A stretch of DNA of 64,000 nt, taken from contig NC_050097.1 of assembly GCF_902167145.1 (NCBI RefSeq), forward strand, positions 96,944,595 to 97,008,594, written 5' to 3'. Source of the DNA: Zea mays. Its lineage: Eukaryota > Streptophyta > Magnoliopsida > Poales > Poaceae. Both the position numbers and the translations under genes were made by a program. Below the pieces are notes generated by a model. That model saw only the letters and a program-made list of their open reading frames with translations, was not told the DNA's origin and did no database searches. Shown here one piece after another: positions 36,629 through 46,822 of this stretch (position 1 is the first letter of the stretch; each line of letters starts with the position of its first letter).

Positions 36629-37558
36629 TGATGTGCACCCGTTGGGTGATTGCCCGATCTTTCGATGAGAGGGTGTGGAATAACTCGATTGGGGAAGGAG
36701 ACGACGTTCACGGCCCGACTACAGCCTTCCAAAGACGCTGCGCCTTAGCAACCGATACACCACCTCCTATGGCTGTCACGATCTTGTGGAGCGTGACACC
36801 CTGGCCACTAGGGCACTCGTCCTGCAAGCAATCGAAGAACTAGCAAGAACAAGTAGAACAAGTACTGAATTACCAGATCTAAATGTAGGTTTAAAGATCA
36901 AACTACAATATGGTGGGGTTCCGAAGACAAGAAGACGGGCGACTGAACTAGCACGCGCGCTTGCAAGCAAGTAGCGAGAGCTAAACTTGATCTAAACAAA
37001 ACCCGCTGTTCTTGGTGGCGGCTAGGGGGTTTATAAACATGGGAGGACGACCACAAGGGTATTGGGGTCGTGCTGCAACCCTAGGATGCGTCCCTAATGG
37101 ACCTAACTTGATACACGACCCATTGGGCCAAAATAGGGTGACGCAGCACCATGGGCAGAAAAGGCAGGAAATGTCTCGGTAAGAAAACAATGATTACGGC
37201 GGCCTCAGAACAGATATGACTATAATTCCGGATCCATATGAAAGTAGACTTGATAAGCTTTCCATGTTGTGCTTGAACATTCCAATCCGAGCCCGCATCT
37301 GACCGTGGTGACCGTCACAAGTTGGTGTTCTTCTGCAGTCCGAATCCAGCATGTTCAAATCCTTTTCCCTTTCGGTCTTCTCCCTGATTCCTAAGCAAAA
37401 CAAGAGTGCACGGGTCTCCATGGTCTAAATATGATGGACATGAACTCAAGAGTGTAATCACCTGATGGTTGAGTTGACGAGCACGAGCGCGAGTAATGGG
37501 ACCAGAAATTGGTACTTGTATTGGTATAGATGCATCAGTAGTGTGGATGTCTTCATCA
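36629..37558 (-). repeat. 5' LTR of A2 (930 bp)
   Basis: It is identical to the 3' LTR except for two sites that I can see (GGGCGAC versus GGGCGGC near 36941, and CTCGGTAAG versus CTCGTTAAG near 37179). The likely TATA box is GTTTATAAAC on the minus strand (about 37028-37036). The 85-bp segment is at 37377-37461. Confidence 0.93.
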
Positions 37559-39270
37559 GCGGGGGCAGGCGCCGCTGCGGTCATCACCTCACCCGCCGGG
37601 GTCAAGCACAGATATGCAGCACGACTCAGCTTCGCTCTGGAATCTGACAGATGCACAAATAACATAGCAGAATACGAAGCAGTCATCCTCGGCCTCCGCA
37701 AGTTGAGGGCCCTTGGGGTCACCACCTGCATTATCAGAACAGACTCCAAGGTGGTTGCCGGCCAAGTCGAGAAAGACTATGCAGCAAAGGACCCCGCACT
37801 TATGCAATACCTCGCGGCCATCCGAAGTCTCGAGAGACAATTCAAGGGATTCACCTTGCAGCATGTGGACCGGGCCAAGAATGAAGAGGCCGACGCACTG
37901 GCCAAAGCAGCCGCCAGAGGCGAGTCCCTGCCCTCCGACGTGTTCTACCACGTCATCGGCACGCCAGCCGTCCGGAGCCCCGAAGGGCTCCAAATAACCA
38001 ATGACAGCGAGGGCCACCGCATAGTCAACCTTATCATGACCGAAGACTGGCGGGCACCAATAACCCTGTTTCTACAGGGGTACTACCACCCAACCGACAT
38101 CAACGAGGCCAAGCGCCTCAAACATCGAAGCCGGGACTTCGCACTGATTGAGGGCCAACTCTACAAGAAAGGGGTGAGTCAACCAATGCTTAAATGTGTC
38201 ACCGAGACCTAAGGCGTCCAAATCCTGCGCGAAGTCCACAGTGGTACTTGCGGCTCTCACGCAGGGCCAAGGGCCCTAGCCGCAAAGGTGATCCGCCAAG
38301 GTTTCTACTGGCCCGCAATGATCTGCGCCGCAAATCGGGTCGCAAGGTCCTGCGAAGCCTGCCAGAAGTTTTCTCCTCGTTCAGGCAGCCCCTCGCAATT
38401 CACAAAACTGATCGCCCACACATGGCCTCTCCAGCGCTGGGGCCTAGACATCGTCGGGCCCCTGCCCACGGCTCAGGGGAACCTTAAGTTTGCCTTCGTC
38501 GCTATCGAATACTTCACCAAATGGATCGAGGCGAGGGCTGTTTCCACAATAACATCAAAGACTGCACAGAAATTCTTTTGGCAAAACATTGTTTGCCGCT
38601 TCGGAGTACCGTCCGAACTAACAGTCGACAACGGCAAGCAGTTCGATAGCCAAGACTTCAAGGATTTTTGCTTCTCCATTGGCACCAGGCTTGCCTTCGC
38701 CTCAGTATATCACCCCCAGTCCAACGGAGTTGTGGAACACGCCAATGGAAAAATTTTCACAGCTGTCAAAAAGATGCTCCTCGATAAAAAAAGGGCAAGT
38801 GGGCCGATTTGCTACCTGAGGCGGTCTGGGCGCTAAACACAACTGAGTGCAGGGCGACCGGGTTCACCCCTTTCCGCCTCCTATATGGATCGGATTCCAT
38901 GACCCCACAAGAAATAAAACATGGGTCCCCGCGAACAGTTCCGTCAGTCGTCCCCGACGTGGACGAGCCCACTTCGAAGGATCTCATTGATGGAGACCGA
39001 GTCTTCGCCCTATAGGCTCTCAATAAATACCAAGCCCAGACAAAAGCATGGCACGACCACACAGTCATCCCGAGGGAATTCAGCGAAGGGGACCTCGTAC
39101 TCGTCCGAACAGCTCGAACAGAGTCCAGGGGCAAGCTGGAGCCCAAGTGGGAGGGCCCTTTCATCGTCAAGACGAAGGCTTCCCCCAGCGCTTACAGGCT
39201 CGTAACGCCAAACGACGAAGACCTGGAGCACTCCTGGAACATCGACAATCTCCGCAAATTTTTTGTTTGA
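37559..39270 (+). pseudogene. Second RNase H and integrase of E
   Basis: Coding resumes after A2. The archaeal-like RNase H continues with NIAEYEAVILGLRKL, RTDSKVVAGQV and EEADALAKAA, supplying the remaining acidic residues. Integrase follows: a Cys/His start (HSGTCGSH near 38238 and CEACQK near 38355), then the three catalytic sites GLDIVGP, TVDNGKQF and NGVVEHANG. Its C-terminus ends at FFV* (39268-39270). Breaks are TAA 38210-38212, a frameshift in the A run at about 38786-38792 and TAG 39013-39015. The codons are GC-rich, unlike the AT-rich A and B elements. Confidence 0.87.
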
Positions 39271-39515
39271 CTCATCAGGGCCGATTCGCCCTTGTAATTC
39301 GCGAAAACAATTTTATTCTGGCCCTCACTCTTTTCCTCCCGGGGGGTGAGGTTTTTAACGAGGCGGAGCCATGTAATATACAAGTAAAAAATCCCCCGCA
39401 AAAACCTGCGTCGAAAAAAGACCGCGCCGACGGTCTTCGACATTCGACCAAAACAAAGTCACCGCGAGGCTCAGCGCTAGCCACCCTCGCGTGCGACAAC
39501 TCTGCGCACAAGTGC
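39271..39515 (+). other. Untranslated region between integrase and tandem array in E
   Basis: No gene is visible. It holds the GGGGGGTGAGG run near 39340 and ends where the 77-bp repeats start. This corresponds to the variable 3' untranslated zone of Tat elements. Confidence 0.7.
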
Positions 39516-39980
39516 GAAGACTATCCGTGCAGAAGTCGCCTAAGGGTGCAGCCAGACTAGCACAATAAGTGCGAAAAATCGTAGTCTTCCGCGAAGACTA
39601 TCCGTGCAGAAGTCGCCTAAGGGTGCAGCCGGACTAGCACAACAAGTGCGAAAAATCATAGTCTTCCGCGAAGACTATCCGTGCAGAAGTCGCCTAAGGG
39701 TGCAGCCAGACTAGCACAATAAGTGCGAAAAATCGTAGTCTTCCGCGAAGACTATCCGTGCAGAAGTCGCCTAAGGGTGCAGCTGGACTAGCATAATAAG
39801 TGCGAAAAATCGTAGTCTTCCGCAAAGACTATCCGCGCAGAAGTCGCCTAAGGGTGCAGCAGGGATAGCGCAACAAGTGCGACGAATCGAAGTCTTCCGC
39901 AAAGACTATCCGTGCAACAATTGCTTAAGGGTACAGCCGGACAAAGCTTAACTAGTGCGAAAACGACTACACCAAACTGT
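39516..39980 (+). repeat. 77-bp tandem repeat array in E, about six copies
   Basis: The unit starts at 39516, 39593, 39670, 39747, 39824 and 39901, exactly 77 bp apart. It contains GAAGACTATCCGTGCAG and AAGTCGCCTAAGGGTGCAG. The first four copies are nearly identical and the last two are more diverged, with the sixth fading out. Confidence 0.92.
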
Positions 39981-40131
39981 CCACACAAAAACCGACTACA
40001 TGCGCACCAGACCAACATAACAAATACACCAGACCACGTACGTAACGCCTTCGCGAACATAACCGAGTGTGCGAAGGCACACAACCTCATCATACAAGCC
40101 ATTACACATGTACAAGCGAGGGCATCACACT

Positions 40132-43100
40132 CTACATCGGCTCAACCTTCGGGATAATTCCCATCTCCCTATAGTTAAATAACATTATCCTAAGCTCCTC
40201 ACCCGCGAAAAGACTTCGCAACTCCCCCTCACCCGCACTCACAGCGGCCGGCAAAGACAATAGTTCTTGCCTGCCAGCCCTACTCACACGAAGCCGACCG
40301 CCGTCCGCCCCACTCACTCTCCGCTTCGCAACCGCCCTTCGCCGCCTGCGCCCAACACTCGGACCAGGCACAGCTTCAGCATCCACAGCATGCGGCGAAG
40401 CCTCCGCCGCTGCCACATCCAAGGCCGCAAAGTAGTCCAAGTCCTCATCCGACGACTCTTCGGTCCACTCAATAGAGCTCCCAGAGTCACCAAACTCGGA
40501 AAACTTAGATGCAGACTCATCCGATTTATTCCCATCATCCACGGTCGAAGCCGCCAAAAAATTAGCAGTAGCGGTTGCGTGCGTAGGCCCAAAATTTTGA
40601 ACCTGCGCAGCAACCAAGGTTCAGCAACAATATCCAAAATTTCCTAACTACCCACACCCACTAGCCCACCTGCGAAGACCCAGCCGTCGCGGGAGCCTCC
40701 GCTGTCGCCTCCGCCACCACCGTCACAGGACCCTCAGCCCTCGGCGCAGTAGTTGGCGGTGGGCCTCCACCGGCCGCAGCGGCTGCGGGGGCATCAGGAA
40801 CTCCTTCGGCGGCCTCCGGGGGTGGGCCTCCGCTGGCCGCAGCGGCTGCGAGGGCATCAGGACCGCCTTCGGCGGTTTCCGGGGGCGGTTCTTGGGCGGC
40901 CACGGACACAACCGCCGCCGGGTTCGACTCCGGGTCAGGCAGCACGCTGTTCAAAGCCCCAAAGTCATCCACCCTCTTGCCACGCGTCGCCTGAGACACA
41001 GCACACAAATTCAGCAAACCCATACATAGCCCACATTCAACAAACACCAAACAAAAGCCAAACATTACCTGACCCCTCGCCGTCTCGGCCCGCTCCCTGA
41101 CCACCTCTCGACCGTGGGGGCCCCACATCCGGTCTTAGAGGGCTCCGGTTGATTCCTTCACTATAGGGTCCTCAACCTTGTAGATATCACGCTCAAAATC
41201 CTCATCAGCTTGGTCGAAGACCTCATAGTGTCGGCACCCTTCGTGAGAGAGCGTGTTCATCGCCCCCTCGCAGGTGACCAGGGAGGCATAGGACATAAAC
41301 CCCTCCACGATGGTGGGGAGCGCCTGCAACTCCTCCTGTACCCACTCAAGGCAGCGAAGTCCGGGCTCTCGGTCCGGCACTTCGAAATCAGCGGTCCGCG
41401 CGCCCAGCTCATGGTATGAATCCATAAGCTGTTTGCGTGTCCGCTCAGCCTCCGCGCGCGTCGAGGCCTCGGCCCTCTCCACACGAGCCCGCAGAGCGCT
41501 GAGCCGCTCCTCCAACTGCTCGGCGCGCTGCTTGGCAAGACTGCCCTCCGCCCGCGCCAAATTGGCCTCCGCCTGCGCAGACTGCGCCTTGGCGAGGGCC
41601 TCATTGGCCTCCTTCCTCTCCTCCGCCAGTTGGCGCCGGAGGACAGTCTTCTCACCCTCCAGCACGGCCACCTTATCCGCCAGCTTGCGACATTTACTGT
41701 CGGCGGCCGACTTCTCCCGGACGGCGTCAACATGTTGCGTCCGAAGTCTCTCGACTTCGGCAGACACAACTGCCGTGAGGGCCCCCGACGCCGCGTGGTC
41801 TGTGAAGTCAGCCGCCTGCAAAACACACATAAGGCCGCAGCCCCAACGAAGCCGGTAAAAAAAACCGAAGTCTAGCTCAACGTACCTGACTTAGCGCCTC
41901 CTTCATCTCCTTCAGCCGGCGGGACACAGCACCCGCCTCGTCCCTGATAGCAGTGAGTGTCGGCATCTCGCCGCCGGCACTAAGGGCACCGCCCTTCGCC
42001 TTTGGCACTACGGCAGCCGCCGTGGTCGCCGCGGCAGGCGGAACAACAACAAGTTGGCCTTCGTCCGACCCTGCGACGTATCAACAAATTACAAAAAAAA
42101 CGAGCCAACGACTTACCAACAAGATAGTCGTCCACGCTAATGTCGGTGGCGAAGTCGGCGACGCACTTGCCCGGCGGCGGCAAATCTCGGGCCGCCTTCG
42201 CGGCCTCCGGCACCCTGCTGGACGCCGGTGCAGCCTTCGCAGACTTGGAACCACCGCGCGGCAGCCGCAGCCTCCGGCGCCCTGCTGGATGCAAGGACGA
42301 CCGATTTCGCCGCCAGCGGCGGCTGGCCTCCGCCGGGGGCAGTAGCCTTCGTAGCCCCCCTCTACCTCTTCGGCCTGGCTTCATGAAGCCTGACGACCGC
42401 CTGGCGCTTCTGTGCAGCTCCCTGGCAATCCTTGTCCATCACTGCCGACACAACAGCAGCAATATTCCGCCTGTAAGGAAACACTTTCCATTCACGAACC
42501 ATGTGAGATGTAAAAAAGTCTTCGCCGGCCGCGCGGGGGATAGGAACATTCTTAGGCCACCAACCCCCGGTAACCCTCAGCATCCGCGCCGAAGACTCCC
42601 GGAGCTCGGGCGAAGACATCCTTCCCCCCGGGGCCGCGCATGTCCTCATCAATTCTCTAGCAAAACCATCGGAAACCCCAAGTCCTCCCATAGCAGTACC
42701 TAGTTTCCTCTTCTTAGAGGACGGGGCGGCCGCCAGCGCGGGGTCGTCTCCAGACTCTACCACCGGTTTCTTCCCGCGACGATCCACATCGTCTTGGTCG
42801 GGATAACCGCCATACGACAGACGATTCAACTCAAAAACTCTGTTCAAGCGGTCATTCGACCCGCAAATATCCCAGCTACGCTGGCCCTCTGTCCTCGGCA
42901 CGTACCGACCAACGATCCGCACCGCCCCATCCTCCGCCTCACGCACAAAGGCGGCCGGATCGCGGCTATGCAGATCAGTGTGAAGGCAGGACTTCGCACC
43001 AGCTTCCCACCATGGGAAGGCATCTGGCGAGGGCACACTTCGCCCAACGCCCAGCCATGCGCCAAAGGCCATACCCCGCACGCCACAAATTCCTCAACCA

Positions 43101-43833
43101 AATCGCGCCCGCTGCTCAGGCCGGCGGCGCACCGAAGGGCCCCTTCGTCCGCATCCTCCTCCGCCACTTCAAAAGGCTGGTATGCTGAGTAAAAATGCTT
43201 GCACATCTCGGACACGGGGAGCCCCGGATGGTCTTCGACTGTACCCTCCGCGACGTAGAACCAAAACTCATGCTAATTGCCCCACTTGTTGCGGGCGCAA
43301 GGAACCAACTCAACTACCTCCATCGTGGTCTTGCCGGTCTTCGGCGTAAATGTACAGGACCCAAACTGGGCAACTTCATCTCCAATCATCCTCTTCTGCC
43401 AGTGCAGGCAATAGTACTTCGTGAAGACTTCGACTGATGGTCGTCCGCCGTACAAAGTCATCGCCCAGACATACTTCGACAGAGCCACCACGACATTCGG
43501 AGTCAGCTGATGGATCTGAACATTAAATCTGTGCAGGACTTCTCCGACAAATCGGTGCACAGGCAGACGGAGACCAGCGGCAAAGAACGCCTCGAACACA
43601 ACCAACTCGCCTTCCGGCTCGGGGACTTCCTCCGTCCCCGGGACACGCGCGACTCCGCCGCCAAAGTAACCAAGCCACTGCATATCTTGCACGCGGATCG
43701 ACGACATCCGCGACACACCAAAATCCACCGTATCGCCGGCGTGCAACTCCTCCGCCGCCACAGTACTCAGCGTTTCCTCAGACGACGCGTCGGCCAGCGG
43801 CGTAGTAGCAGCAGAGGAAGAAGAGGTCGGCAT
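40132..43833 (-). pseudogene. Antisense intron-containing gene of E
   Basis: A gene on the strand opposite to gag-pol. The first exon (from ATG 43833) encodes a protein family also present in C3 and C2, with matching blocks FEAFFAAGLRLPVHRF, IHQLTPNVVVALSKYVWA and RLNRVFELNRLSYGGYP. It resembles the grass 'putative gypsy-type transposon' family (Pfam PF04195, from memory). Candidate introns with GT...AG ends are 42071-42116 (46 bp, very short), 41816-41885 (70), 40991-41068 (78) and 40603-40669 (67). The third exon encodes a long coiled coil (about 41830-41400); an Ala/Pro-rich stretch and an acidic-to-basic end (stop 40132) follow. Damage includes TAG at 43275-43273, a frameshift near 43035 and TAA at 41137-41135. 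Function unknown. Confidence 0.75.
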
Positions 43834-43996
43834 CGCTACGTACCGTCAGCGGCGGCGGGCGGTCTGCTTCACTCGAGCCAGATCTCTGGCGAACAAGAGC
43901 AAGGAGGGCAGACGAGCGACAAGACGGTGAAAAAGGCGGCTAGGGTTTTCATGGAGCACGGAAAGATAAAGTTCAAACCGCGTCGCCCCCCGCTCC

Positions 43997-44004
43997 CTTT
44001 TATA
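43997..44004 (-). promoter_or_regulatory. TATA box of the antisense gene in E
   Basis: TATAAAAG on the minus strand lies about 165 bp before the ATG. Equivalent boxes precede the antisense genes of C3 and C2 at similar distances, which supports an own promoter inside the element. The rest of 43834-44171 shows no gene. Confidence 0.65.
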
Positions 44005-44171
44005 CACAGGGCGCGGCGCTTCGGGAAACCCGCAGTCCAACAGTACGGTGTCAATCAACGGTCATGTCAAAAACCCCCGCGGAACCACTTCGAGCGAGGG
44101 CAGCGTCTCCGCCATCTAGCGACGTCTTCGGCACCAGATGACTTAGTCGAACTGGTCCCTCGGAGGGCAAA

Positions 44172-44649
44172 CGTTGGGGCGAAGGCGAAGACGCCACCCT
44201 TTGCTCGAGGCCTTCGCCGTAGTCGTTGGTCCAACGGAGGCAAGACAGCGGGCAGGGACACCCTTCGCCCCATACGACATCGGACGAAGACCTGTGACGA
44301 GGTCATCCCACCGTGCGGCCTCGTCCAGCATGGAGGCCCACGTGTGATCCGGCCCATTGTAACAGGCCCTGCATGGCCGCCGCGCGTTACGGGCCTAATT
44401 TGTAAAGGCATCCCTGTAATTACAGTCTGTAACCCCGCTTTATGGGAATATTCTGGGGATAACCTAGGTGTCTTAGGGCACATGCGTCCTTAACACAGGA
44501 CGTTGGGCGCTCAGATACCTATAAATACCCCCGCACAGTGGCCTTGAGAGGCTAGATTAACAGAGCTATTGCCACCCTTCGCGAGAACCCTGTTTACGTC
44601 ACTACACACCCCCGTTGGATCCCCTTGCGACAGAGAGCAAGTTCCAACA
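44172..44649 (+). repeat. 3' LTR of E (478 bp)
   Basis: The same length as the 5' LTR. Its first base is mutated (CGTTGGGG instead of TGTTGGGG). It ends AAGTTCCAACA and is followed by the target repeat GATTG. The TATA-like box is TATAAATA at 44520-44527. Confidence 0.92.
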
Positions 44650-44652
44650 GAT

Positions 44653-45322
44653 TGTTGGGGACTTGTTCTCAAATGCTATGAGTTAAGAACAAGGCAACAC
44701 AAAATGTTAATGGTTAAAGTCCCTTCATCCTTTCGAAGCATTATTTCCCTTAGGATATAATGATCTTCAGACGAAGGTCATGAAGGACGTTCCTTCATCA
44801 TCACAGTATATATTAATGAGAGAAGAAGTATATGAAACATGAGAAATGACATGAATAATCATATGACATCATTATTATATCTTTTCTATATCATCATGAA
44901 TGAACATAAACAATATTGAATTACATTTGTACCTTCGGCTTAAAAGAAGGCAAAAGTCCAAACGTGACGCACGAGTGAATACAAATCAGCGTGAACAGTA
45001 CGATGTCACTGTTCATCTATTTATAGGCACAGGATGCATCCTGTCTGAAATTACAATCATGCCCTTGACATTTACTATTGACCTAGGGTTAATCTATCGA
45101 GGACTAGACAACCTTTTCCCTTTTAAGTCGGTTTCATTTTCCACTGCTGAGCCAAAGCTTTTCCACGGTTAGCTTCGGCATTGGTTCATCCTTCTCCTGA
45201 ACTGCGCCCTTCATCTCATGTACAGTTTTATCCCATGTCCGAAGGGACCTGTACATATATTATACTTGGGAAACATGTTAATGGTGCTTTTGAGGACCTT
45301 CAGAAGACGAAGGTCCCCAACA
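44653..45322 (-). repeat. 3' LTR of C3 (670 bp)
   Basis: TG/CA ends, with a TATTTATAGG box (minus-strand TATA, 45018-45025). It belongs to the same family as the C1 and C2 LTRs. Confidence 0.85.
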
Positions 45323-45635
45323 GTAGCCCCTCGCAGTATTAATTTGTTATAATAATGAATTTAGACTGCGGCATTAACGAAGGCCTTAAGCCAAAGGTCC
45401 GAAAAAACACTTTCCCTTTGCTAGAATATCAACAGCCAATGACAAATGGGGTCCACCAAGTTGCAAAGCACTGGGCGTATAAATATGAACCATAGCGGCC
45501 GCATTTGATACGCCATTTCTGCCATTTGCGTTATTTTCTCAAACTTTTAGCTCTTGCTCACTAGCTCTTACCTGATTTTCAAGTTTTAGAGCTTCGGTTT
45601 AAAGACACGTTTGCTCCAAATTTGAAAAGAAGAAG

Positions 45636-46822
45636 ATGAGTGGAGAGAAGAAGATGACTGAAGAGAAGAAAACGACCGGGGAGACGAAGCTGTATGAAGA
45701 GAAAAAAGTTGTAGATCCTTTCATTGCTGGATTTATTGAGTCCATGGCAAAAACAAATACAGAGAAAATTACTAAGGAGGTCATGGAGGGTTTATCCGAA
45801 GATTCTGTTGACAGTGATAGTTATGACGTGGAAAGTGGGGATGAAGACTCCGAGGATCGGCCGAGGCGCCCAAGCCAACCTATCTTTGGAAAGTCGACTA
45901 TCAAACAGAGTCATATTGACGCCATGAGGGGGAGGTATTTTCGCGACATGTCTATTGTCAGAGTTGGAGGAGATAGTATGGCTCATGCTCCGGAGGAAAA
46001 CGAAGTTGTTATATACCGAAGCTTCTTGAAGGCTGGTCTTCGGTTCCCTTTGAGAAAGTTTGTGATTGAAGTGCTGAAGATATACCAGATTTTCCTTCAT
46101 CAGATCACCCCAAAGCTATAATTAGGATGGGGATTTTTGTCTGGGCTGTAAGGAGTCAAGGGCTAGAACCAAACGTGAAGTGCTTCTGCAGTATGCACGA
46201 ACTTTTATATGAGACGATGGCTACTGGCAAAGAATAGTACCACAACAACTTCGGTTGTTATGAATTTATTGCTCACCCCAATGCTAGCCACCCGATGCCA
46301 ACATTCCAGAAAAGATGGCCCGGGGCCTGGATGGAGGAGTGGTTTTACGTTAAAAATGATTTGAAGGCAAGGGAAAACATCAAATAAATCATTCAGCGCC
46401 CCATCTGGTCTCGCTTCGGCCTCCGAATGCCGAAGGTGGACATTGATGGCAACGTTGAAACATGTCAGAAGGCCTTTAGCACTGTGTGTGCCTTCATTGG
46501 CACAAGAGATTTGATTCAAGAGCATATAGCCTTCAAGGTATGGCCACTTGTGGAGAGCTGGGATATGCCGAAGGAGACCACCGCCGATTCTAGTAAGGGT
46601 GGTTTGATCCGATTAAAGTATACCTTCAGGTTTAGAGAGAAGTTTGATGAGCCAGACGATGAGTGGTTGAAATGTATTGAAGCTACCAGCGATGAGCTAC
46701 TTGGGGCATACTCCAAGGCCGAAGATAATGCTTTGTCCACAGCTTTTGGGGGTCAGGGCAAGAAAAGATTGAACAGGGTATTTGATGATATTGGCTTCGT
46801 ATACTCTGATTACCATTACCCG
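45636..46822 (+). pseudogene. Antisense gene of C3, cut by H
   Basis: ATG at 45636 opens a Lys/Glu-rich start, then SYDVESGDEDSEDRPRRPSQ, IYRSFLKAGLRFPLRKF and LHQITPK, matching C2 block for block. A one-base loss near 46110 causes TAA at 46119-46121. Coding continues in another frame (FVWAVRSQGLEPNVK, RWPGAWMEEWFYVKNDL) with stops near 46234 and 46385, then IGTRDLIQEHIAFKVWPLVESWDMPKE and GKKRLNRVFDDIGFVYSDYHYP. H begins directly after this at 46823. A TATAAATA box at 45478-45485 lies 158 bp upstream of the ATG; 45323-45635 is otherwise promoter and leader. Confidence 0.8.

Larger units (their letters stand above)
29985..37558 (-). mobile_element. CRM-clade LTR retrotransposon A2, complete and apparently intact
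   Basis: This 7,574-bp minus-strand element has 930-bp LTRs, a correct primer site, a purine tract and one uninterrupted gag-pol frame. The perfect 5-bp repeat GCGGG flanks it (29980-29984 and 37559-37563). Two base differences between the LTRs are visible, so insertion was very recent. It disrupts the second RNase H of E just after its first catalytic Asp. All parts needed for autonomy can be seen; activity itself cannot be judged from sequence. Confidence 0.95.
21142..44649 (+). mobile_element. Tat-lineage Ty3/gypsy element E (interrupted by D2 and A2)
   Basis: LTRs lie at 21142-21619 and 44172-44649, flanked by the target repeat GATTG at 21137-21141 and 44650-44654. Between them on the plus strand are primer site, gag, protease, RT, a degenerate RNase H, a second (archaeal-like) RNase H and integrase. 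A tandem-repeat region and an antisense intron-containing gene follow. That order, with two RNase H domains and an antisense gene before the 3' LTR, is typical of the Tat lineage (Grande/Ogre-type elements). Without D2 and A2 the element would be about 11.5 kb. The LTRs differ at about eight of 478 sites by eye. Confidence 0.9.
44653..46822 (-). mobile_element. Tat-like element C3, 3' end (minus strand)
   Basis: The LTR TGTTGGGGACTTG...GGTCCCCAACA (44653-45322) is followed on its right by a purine-rich tract (plus strand AGTAGCCCCTCGC) and an antisense gene. It is therefore the 3' LTR of a minus-strand element whose body lies to the right. H interrupts it at 46822. On the left, E's target repeat GATTG covers the last three bases of D1 and the first two of this LTR. 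Confidence 0.82.

Noticed and set aside
39516..39980. A CRISPR-like array
   Set aside because: The units repeat head to tail at 77 bp without unique spacers, and the context is a plant retrotransposon.
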